This document shows, piece by piece, positions 6,113 to 12,061 of a stretch of DNA of 13,781 bases (positions within the stretch are counted from its first letter, which is position 1; each line of letters opens with the position of its first letter). The notes under the pieces were generated by a model that was not told the origin of the DNA, made no database searches, and was given only the letters and a program-made list of their open reading frames with translations. The DNA is from Candidatus Omnitrophota bacterium (lineage in GTDB: Bacteria; Omnitrophota; Gorgyraeia; 2-01-FULL-45-10). The stretch spans positions 1 through 13,781 of the forward strand of contig JAUYDB010000161.1 of the NCBI GenBank assembly GCA_030691985.1, read 5' to 3'. A program made the translations under genes and the position numbers.

Positions 6113-6721
6113 TTAATATCTTTGAAGAATAAACTGGCTTCCAATTATCTTCTTTTTTATCGATTCTATTCTAGCAAATTCATCGACCGCTTTTTTTACA
6201 CCACATTTACACGATCCACCCCATACATAATAATCATCACCGGTGATAAACCCTCCTCTTTTCACTTTTTTATAATATATTTCCAAATCTTCTCTGGTAA
6301 AATCATATTGATGATTAGCGTCAATATAAACCCAATCAAAATATTCGTCGGGAAAATCTTCGGCGGCCTCCATAGAGCTTTTTTTGTGGACAGCTACTAT
6401 CCCGTTATATCCTTCATTCTTAAATGTTGTCGCAACTTTTTCATAGAAGGTATCCATTACTTGTTGAGAACCGGCCAAGCCGCCATAAGATGCGTCTTTA
6501 TAAACCTCGTTTGATTCATATTTCCAGGGGTCGATTAAATGCAGCTTTTTTGGTTTGACAACCGATAAAATTTGTTGAGAAAATTCCCCTTTATAAACAC
6601 CTATTTCAGCGCATACGGAATTTTTAGGCATCTTTGCCAACAGGATGCGTCTTGGATTATAGAATTTTAATAACATGCGTCTTGGATGAATGAATTTTCT
6701 AAAAAAGGCAAGTAATTTCAT
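6113..6721 (-). CDS. Class I SAM-dependent methyltransferase (Methyltransf_24-like)
   Basis: A 202-residue protein with a Rossmann-type methyltransferase fold. Motif I is CAEIGVYKGEFS (37-48), an acidic loop follows in LIDPW (62-66), and YIDANHQYDFTREDLEIYY (132-150) and GGFITGDDY (156-164) are the metal/substrate-side motifs typical of Methyltransf_24 and TylF-like O-methyltransferases. Several of those act on sugars. I chose ATG 6721 because GAAGGG precedes it by 7 bases. An upstream ATG at 6793 would add 24 basic residues, overlaps the sulfatase-like gene and has no clear ribosome binding site. The N-terminus holds an internal duplication, HPRRMLL and NPRRILL (residues 12-18 and 22-28), encoded by a 30-bp imperfect tandem repeat. 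The acceptor is unknown; a sugar hydroxyl is plausible from context. Confidence 0.85.
   Translation of the reverse strand: MKLLAFFRKFIHPRRMLLKFYNPRRILLAKMPKNSVCAEIGVYKGEFSQQILSVVKPKKLHLIDPWKYESNEVYKDASYGGLAGSQQVMDTFYEKVATTFKNEGYNGIVAVHKKSSMEAAEDFPDEYFDWVYIDANHQYDFTREDLEIYYKKVKRGGFITGDDYYVWGGSCKCGVKKAVDEFARIESIKKKIIGSQFILQRY
6645..6687. repeat. Imperfect 30-bp tandem repeat inside the methyltransferase gene
   Basis: ATGCGTCTTGGAT occurs at 6645-6657 and again at 6675-6687, exactly 30 bases (ten codons) apart, with partial similarity between and after the copies. It encodes the paired HPRRMLL and NPRRILL segments at the protein N-terminus. An in-frame duplication is the simplest reading. Confidence 0.6.
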
Positions 6722-6773
6722 CTTTTTACCCTTCAGTCGAGGAAAAATGACTCTGACCCTTTTTTTACGGCAA

Positions 6774-8150
6774 TTAGTCATATTCAGCCCCAAAATAATA
6801 GTTAAAGATCACCCGAAAACTGTTCGGCGGCGATATGGTTTGATAAAGATGCTTCTTTGCTTCTTCGCCGGGGAGGTAATAAGCGTTAAATATCCTCTTG
6901 GCATCGCCTGTGTTCAACCCGGGCTGGCTTCTGACTCCATGATCAGATTGTATTATAATAACCGGCGGTTTTTCGGATTTCGCCAAGATGGCGTCGATCG
7001 TCTCCTCAACTTTTTTAGTTATAAAAATATACTGCCCCAGATATACGCTTTTGTCTTTATAGTTTGTAACCTGCCATGGCGGCAGCCTTTTCCCATCCCT
7101 GTCAAATATAAACGGCGTATGAGGACATATGATATGCGCAAACACAAATTTTGGGCCTTTTAAGCCGGCCGTCTCCTCCAATTTAGCAAGATTATAAAAA
7201 ATACCTCCCCGGTACAACCCTCCCTGAGTAATAAACGGCGAATAAGCGGTGCTGTTAAGCAATAATACATTGAACTCATTTTTCAACGCAAAACCGTTGT
7301 AATTAATATCGGCGTTTTCATTTTGGCTAAGAGCATGATACCAGGAACCGATGTGTATATACTTATATCCTCTTCCTTTAAGAATCCGCACGACCTTGTT
7401 ATCGCGAAGGTATCGAAGGCTTACCTTATCTTGTGGCAGGTCCATATTCAGCAAGGAGGCGATCGACGCGTCGCTATCTTCGGATTGTATTCGGCTTTTC
7501 GCGGCTATATAAAATCCTTTATTGATCAATCGTTTGGCAAACGCGCTATTGTCATAACCATAAACTTCCGAAATCTGGTCCAATCCGGCATACTCGTCCA
7601 ATATGATACAATAGATGTCGGGATCTTTTACGAATGGAGGCATTGTTGACAAGCTGACCCCGGCCGATTTCAGATATCCATTGTTTGGGCCATCGCCTTC
7701 AAAGGCCTGTCTTTCGCCGCAGAAACAGACCGCGATATTTATTAAAATGACAGAGACCGAAAAAAAAGCCGTAATATTTAAAATTTTCGAAAACGATCTC
7801 AGACTTTTACTTCTGCTGATAAAAAACGTCCCTCCGCAGAACAATAAGAACCAGATAAATAATAATTCCCGATACCTGAAGGAAAATAACCTGCTTGCGT
7901 TAAGGGTGTGCAAAACAGGACCGTAGGAGAAAAAGAGGATCAAGAACAGGGAAATGGCTATGGCGCTTTTCGCCCTGTCCTTGAAAACCAGCCAACCGAT
8001 AAGATAGAAAAAAGTTGCGCAAGTAAGGATGATCCCGAACGCGGGCAAAGTATCCACAAAAAATACTTTTCCGATATTGACGGAATATAGATGGAGCGCT
8101 GGATAGGCGGCAAACAGAAATGGGTGGAGATCGATAGGCTTTTCCATCAT
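6774..8150 (-). CDS. Membrane-anchored sulfatase/alkaline-phosphatase superfamily protein
   Basis: A 458-residue protein with four predicted membrane helices (about 36-56, 63-80, 96-111 and 126-143), then an extracytoplasmic domain of the sulfatase/LtaS superfamily (PF00884). Domain marks are YCIILDEYAG (180-189, a metal-ligand aspartate), a serine-rich region SEDSDASIASLLNM (223-236) where the nucleophile of the superfamily is expected, HIICPHTPF (339-347) and QSDHG (401-405, metal ligands). Related enzymes hydrolyse sulfate or phosphate esters or transfer phosphoglycerol or phosphoethanolamine to surface glycans and lipids. Substrate and direction cannot be told here. Its first ATG overlaps the stop of the kinase-like/methyltransferase gene (ATGA), so the two are translationally coupled. 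A role in phosphate-group decoration of the polysaccharide is inference. Confidence 0.85.
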   Translation of the reverse strand: MMEKPIDLHPFLFAAYPALHLYSVNIGKVFFVDTLPAFGIILTCATFFYLIGWLVFKDRAKSAIAISLFLILFFSYGPVLHTLNASRLFSFRYRELLFIWFLLFCGGTFFISRSKSLRSFSKILNITAFFSVSVILINIAVCFCGERQAFEGDGPNNGYLKSAGVSLSTMPPFVKDPDIYCIILDEYAGLDQISEVYGYDNSAFAKRLINKGFYIAAKSRIQSEDSDASIASLLNMDLPQDKVSLRYLRDNKVVRILKGRGYKYIHIGSWYHALSQNENADINYNGFALKNEFNVLLLNSTAYSPFITQGGLYRGGIFYNLAKLEETAGLKGPKFVFAHIICPHTPFIFDRDGKRLPPWQVTNYKDKSVYLGQYIFITKKVEETIDAILAKSEKPPVIIIQSDHGVRSQPGLNTGDAKRIFNAYYLPGEEAKKHLYQTISPPNSFRVIFNYYFGAEYD

Positions 8151-9532
8151 AATGGCTGTTTTTTTTGCATTAAATATAGGGAACGTTCGCTATCCTTTAT
8201 CTTTACGCAAGATCTTATGATGAAATATTTGCCGAACTCCCTTTCGAAGGCTTCAGGTGTGTAGTCGTAAAAGATATCCCTTCTATTGGCGAGCAGCCTT
8301 TGGACCTGTGAGTCTTTTTTTGGGACAAACTCTATTATCAGTGAGCGGCAAATCTTGTCAAAAAATCCGGCTATCCTTTCGAGCGGCACATTGTTTGAAA
8401 TAGCCAGATGATGCAATAGGGCTAGGGCAAACACCGTATCCGCGGGACCTCGCTCAAAAAGCGACATCCTCTCGTGGTTATCCCAGCCAATGGCGGGGCT
8501 CGGATTCATCAGGTCGAGCACCAGTGGAAGCATATCAGATTTACCGTTTTTATTTCCTTCGACATAGTTGCTTTCGACGATGAGCGGATCGAAGTCAAAG
8601 GCTATTGTCTGGATCCCCCGTTCGCATGCCATGCGGCTGAATAGACATGTGTTTGAGCCAAAATCCCAGACATTTTTCGGATCGATCTTGTTCAGGAATC
8701 CGGCTACGATATCTTTTTTATTTTGGAACGCTTCGGACGAGTAATTTGTGCTTTCATAATATGCCGTTCTTTCTCTTTCTTTAGCGCGCGGCTTCATATC
8801 ACGAATGGCGGACTCCAGAGTATCTATAAGTCCCAAAAAGGCCACGCGGGGCGTCCTGTGTTTTTTAATATTTATAGTTTTATCGGCAAAATATTTCTGG
8901 CTTTTTGAATGAAGATGGATGTGAAAAAGTAAAGACATATCAAAATAACTCCGGAATGGAAGAAGCGAACTTGTCAGGTCCAGAGGTATGCCGTCCATAA
9001 AGATCCGGGATAGTCTATTTAATCTCATATCCTGATAACTCATCAGTGCGAGCGGCGCGATAAAATGGCCGCAGAATTGGGCATAAGCAACCCATGGATC
9101 CCCCTCCCGATATCTCTCGAAGGAGAGGGTATCGATGAATATAGGTTTGCCGTTTCTAAATTGTATGTTATACGCGCTGCAGTCTTTGAGGGACATGCTG
9201 AAACCGACCGCCTCTTTCTGTATCTTGAGAGTTGTCAGCGCCGCGTCTTTCAGCTGGCTAAAGCACCATTCATACGGATAAGATATAAAAGATAGCGGCT
9301 CCGGCTTGATTATTTTATAGACGTTTTCGCTCCCGGCGTTTTCTATGTCCGCCTCTTCGTGTGAAATCAACAAGCCGTCTTTAAACAGCTTATCGCAAAG
9401 ACCCGACCCGATCAGAAAATCGTAATCATCCTTATAACACAGATTTATCTGTCGAAAAAAAGACCTGTTGCGGTAAAAAAGAAACCCGCTTGGATCTCTG
9501 AATGAGCTTGGTAGTTTTGCGTCCTTATTCAT
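8147..9532 (-). CDS. SAM-dependent methyltransferase with N-terminal kinase-like motif
   Basis: A 461-residue, apparently cytoplasmic two-part protein. The C-terminal part (about 280-461) is a class I methyltransferase: VWDFGSNTCLFS (288-299) is motif I, IAFDFDP (310-316) the acidic second motif and FALALLHHLA (368-377) the motif-IV region. The N-terminal part holds LKDCSAYNIQFRNGKPIFID (115-134). Its Asp117, Asn122 and Asp134 follow the D-x4-N...D pattern of kinase catalytic and metal-binding loops, and the segment is followed by GDPWVAYAQFCGHFIAPL (144-161). Proteins with this layout are usually annotated only as methyltransferases; the rhizobial nodulation protein NoeA may be a relative, but I am unsure of that. 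The start ATG 9532 lies 4 bases after the stop of the small membrane protein, and the stop overlaps the sulfatase-like start, which ties the three genes together. Confidence 0.85.
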   Translation of the reverse strand: MNKDAKLPSSFRDPSGFLFYRNRSFFRQINLCYKDDYDFLIGSGLCDKLFKDGLLISHEEADIENAGSENVYKIIKPEPLSFISYPYEWCFSQLKDAALTTLKIQKEAVGFSMSLKDCSAYNIQFRNGKPIFIDTLSFERYREGDPWVAYAQFCGHFIAPLALMSYQDMRLNRLSRIFMDGIPLDLTSSLLPFRSYFDMSLLFHIHLHSKSQKYFADKTINIKKHRTPRVAFLGLIDTLESAIRDMKPRAKERERTAYYESTNYSSEAFQNKKDIVAGFLNKIDPKNVWDFGSNTCLFSRMACERGIQTIAFDFDPLIVESNYVEGNKNGKSDMLPLVLDLMNPSPAIGWDNHERMSLFERGPADTVFALALLHHLAISNNVPLERIAGFFDKICRSLIIEFVPKKDSQVQRLLANRRDIFYDYTPEAFEREFGKYFIIRSCVKIKDSERSLYLMQKKQPL

Positions 9533-9536
9533 CCTA

Positions 9537-9740
9537 TCAGTTTTTTTTCTTTCTCGTTATTACGTTTTTAAAAAAGTTCTTGATCCTGCCCCAAAATAAT
9601 TTTATTGAAAATAAAAATCCCGCGAGAAATCCTATCATCAGCTGAAACATATAACTTCCCGTTCCCATATCAAGATAGGCAAAGGCATTTTTGGGAAATA
9701 CTAAATTAATAAAAATCAGAAATGCGAGGGCATATCCCAT
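9537..9740 (-). CDS. Small membrane protein with YLDxGTGS motif
   Basis: A 67-residue protein. A hydrophobic N-terminus (2-15) ends in NAFA followed by Tyr22, which resembles a signal-peptide cleavage site. YLDMGTGSYMFQ (22-33) comes next, then a membrane helix (about 33-50) and a basic tail ending TRKKKN. Small proteins with a YLDPGTGS motif and this topology recur beside exopolysaccharide and methyltransferase genes in diverse bacteria, but I know of no established function. Here the proline of the motif is Met. AGGAG lies about 10 bases before ATG 9740. The gene is followed after 4 bases by the kinase-like/methyltransferase gene. It may be a scaffold or accessory subunit for the membrane enzyme encoded two genes on; that is inference. 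Confidence 0.8.
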   Translation of the reverse strand: MGYALAFLIFINLVFPKNAFAYLDMGTGSYMFQLMIGFLAGFLFSIKLFWGRIKNFFKNVITRKKKN

Positions 9741-9780
9741 ATAATCATATCTCCTAATACCTCTAACAGTTCGGCGCTTT

Positions 9781-11403
9781 TCAGATAATATTAGTTATGC
9801 TTACATCAAACCTTTCCATAAACGGAGATGAGGCTGCGATCAGACCATCAACACTGACGCTTTCTTTTACCTTATGCGACGCGATTATATGATAACGATA
9901 TTTTGCCAGGATATCGAGGCATCGCTGATGCTGATTCTTATGGGTCGAGATAAAGATATAATCGATCCTGCCGGCCTTGAGCGTCTTTTCGGCGCCTGAC
10001 AGCATTTCGCATTCCGCGCCCTGAATATCGGAATGGAGGACGGCCAGCCGCCCCGCGATATTAAAATATTCCATTAGATAATCGATCGAATAGCGCGGCT
10101 TTATGGATTTCGACGAATCCCAGTCCACGAAAACATCCTTCTCTTTATAATATGAGCCTATAAATCCGTTCAGCGACACGCAGATCAAATTATTAATGCT
10201 GAAATTCGTCATCCCTATTTTCAGTTTTTCCGCGTTTGGCTCGACAAGCAAGGCCCTTCCTCCAACCTGTTTTACGAACCACATCGAATAGTAAGACCAG
10301 AAGGCGCCAAGCTCCATGATAACGTTATCCGCAGAAACCAATATCCTCCGTAATACCTCATAAAATACCTTCTCCTGCTGCGGCTCATGGTGCCCCTTTA
10401 ACCTTTCTATGATATGGGTCATCCAGTCGACGTGATAGCATCCTTTGACAATCTTGAGTCCGTTGAACATATATTGTATCTGTTTGTCTATCTCGCCGCA
10501 ATATTCGACCTGTCCCGCTTTGTGGTGTTTTGGTATATAACCGCAGTCATCACAGGAGATCGTCAAATTTATGCGTTTCTTTATATCGCGGGGAAAATTA
10601 TGATTTCTGCCGGTTTCAGCTTTTTCATTTTTCTCTAAAAACCATAAATTCGCCCATATAGCAAAGCGATAAGCCGAGTACAGCACGGCCAATATAAAGC
10701 CTTCCATGCCGTCCAAGAATCCCGCCCGAATAACATATGCGGCTGTAAAGGCTTTTATCGGTTGACATATGAGTTTATATAATTTGAACTGCTCCTTCCT
10801 ATTAAACATAAGCTCGGCTTCAATAAGAGCATATCTGCCAACCGTTTTGTCTACATAACTTTTAACAGAAGGATATGGGTAATGTTCGAGAAAATATGCA
10901 AGAGGCAATCTTATTTGATTCTTTGCCTTCTTTAAATTGCATAGATCGCGGTGCACAAACACATCATTTTTATCGTAGGTCTCAAAATATGTCTGCCTTT
11001 TGAAAAATCGCGGGAATATATTATTAAAAAAACCGCCGTGTCTAATCGGTTTACCGAAATAGTTATAAAGGATTCCGATAAAGACCACGTCCGTTTCGTC
11101 CTCCTCGGCGATATCTTTCAACTTTGCCGCTAATTTCGCGGTCATTCTCTCGTCCGCATCGAGCACCAGCACCCATTCAGAGGAGGCCTTCAATATAGCG
11201 AAATACCGTGCTGGTTCGACATACCCGGTCTTTTCATGATAGACAACGACGGCCCCTTCTTCTCTGGCTATCTTAACCGTTTTGTCATTGCTATACATGT
11301 CGCAAACGATGATTTCGTCGGCGATAGGTTTAACGCTCTCTATACAGCCCCTAATATTGCGCTCTTCGTTCAAAGTGTTGATGACAATCGATATTGTCTT
11401 CAT
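9781..11403 (-). CDS. Glycosyltransferase family 2 fused to FkbM methyltransferase
   Basis: A 540-residue two-domain protein. Residues 1 to about 260 are a GT-A-fold family 2 glycosyltransferase of the lipopolysaccharide-core (WaaE/KdtX-like) type. It has SIVINTLNEERNI (5-17), IIVCDMYSNDKT (31-42), the metal-binding LDADE (81-85), and an amphipathic hydrophobic segment near 215-255 that could contact the membrane. Residues about 280-540 are an FkbM-type methyltransferase with HNG-like MFNGLKIVKGCYHVDWMTHI (312-331), GHHEPQQEKVF (337-347), VIMELGAFWSYYS (361-373), LLVEPN (385-390) and SDIQGAE (458-464). The two activities in one chain suggest transfer of a sugar followed by its O-methylation. 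There is no stop or frameshift at the join. The gene follows the GC-rich methyltransferase gene by 40 bases and precedes the small membrane protein gene by 40 bases. Confidence 0.88.
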   Translation of the reverse strand: MKTISIVINTLNEERNIRGCIESVKPIADEIIVCDMYSNDKTVKIAREEGAVVVYHEKTGYVEPARYFAILKASSEWVLVLDADERMTAKLAAKLKDIAEEDETDVVFIGILYNYFGKPIRHGGFFNNIFPRFFKRQTYFETYDKNDVFVHRDLCNLKKAKNQIRLPLAYFLEHYPYPSVKSYVDKTVGRYALIEAELMFNRKEQFKLYKLICQPIKAFTAAYVIRAGFLDGMEGFILAVLYSAYRFAIWANLWFLEKNEKAETGRNHNFPRDIKKRINLTISCDDCGYIPKHHKAGQVEYCGEIDKQIQYMFNGLKIVKGCYHVDWMTHIIERLKGHHEPQQEKVFYEVLRRILVSADNVIMELGAFWSYYSMWFVKQVGGRALLVEPNAEKLKIGMTNFSINNLICVSLNGFIGSYYKEKDVFVDWDSSKSIKPRYSIDYLMEYFNIAGRLAVLHSDIQGAECEMLSGAEKTLKAGRIDYIFISTHKNQHQRCLDILAKYRYHIIASHKVKESVSVDGLIAASSPFMERFDVSITNII

Positions 11404-11443
11404 ATTACATTCTTTCGGCGGCGTGCTTTAACTCCGTCGTCTT

Positions 11444-12061
11444 CTAAGACTCCTGCGGCCGGCTGCGGGGCGGGGCAGCGAGCCAAATATGCCATTTGGA
11501 CGATCCGCCGGCCGGCCCTACGGAACGGTCGTCCAAAATGGACCAATTCTCACGCGTCATAAAGGCTCGCACCATCTTTTCACAATGTATACATGAAATG
11601 GGCCTACGACGATCCAGCCAATGCCACAGTCTGCGTCTTAAAAAAAGACTGCTCGGATTCTGGTAGATGGAGCACAGGATCACGCCATCCCGCCGAAGCA
11701 GGGACGCGTATTTTCGCAGCAATCCAACCGGGTCCAGCGTATAATAAAGCATCTCGTTAAAGACTACGCTGTCGAAAAACCCGCCGGGCGCATCGAAGCG
11801 CTCCGCCCGTGAGTGAATGATTCTTACCGAAGCATTGCGTTCCACGGCCATCCTGACCGCTGTCGTCGATGGCTCGATGCCAGTATAATTGGCATCCCCC
11901 GGCAGATAAGAGCGCAGCACAGCCATTCCACAACCAACATCAAGCACATTTCTGTCGACCCTAAAATCACGCAGGGCCTGCGCGATCGCGGCATAACGCG
12001 GCGCTTCCGATTCAGAATCAAGCCCCCGCCAATCGCCCGCTTCATCGTTATATGGCCGCAT
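11444..12061 (-). CDS. Class I SAM-dependent methyltransferase, GC-rich
   Basis: A 205-residue protein with the Methyltransf_11-type fold. It has NVLDVGCGMAVLRSYLP (38-54, motif I), YTGIEPS (59-65, acidic residue after strand 2), FDSVVFNEMLYYTLDP (96-111, motif IV) and LLRRDGVILCSI (121-132). The acceptor is unknown. I chose ATG 12061, where GGGA lies 5 bases upstream and the overlap with the preceding gene is 14 bases. ATG 12103 would add 14 residues, overlap by 56 bases and has no ribosome binding site. The gene is visibly GC-richer than its neighbours: positions 11461-11520 are 70% G+C, against 40% at 12661-12720 in the next gene. It ends in a basic, arginine-rich tail. Recent transfer from a GC-rich donor is possible. 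Confidence 0.85.
   Translation of the reverse strand: MRPYNDEAGDWRGLDSESEAPRYAAIAQALRDFRVDRNVLDVGCGMAVLRSYLPGDANYTGIEPSTTAVRMAVERNASVRIIHSRAERFDAPGGFFDSVVFNEMLYYTLDPVGLLRKYASLLRRDGVILCSIYQNPSSLFLRRRLWHWLDRRRPISCIHCEKMVRAFMTRENWSILDDRSVGPAGGSSKWHIWLAAPPRSRPQES

Noticed and set aside
6721..6793. Longer N-terminus for the Methyltransf_24-like protein starting at 6793
   Set aside because: It would overlap the sulfatase-like gene by 20 bases and lacks a clear ribosome binding site, while ATG 6721 has GAAGGG 7 bases upstream.
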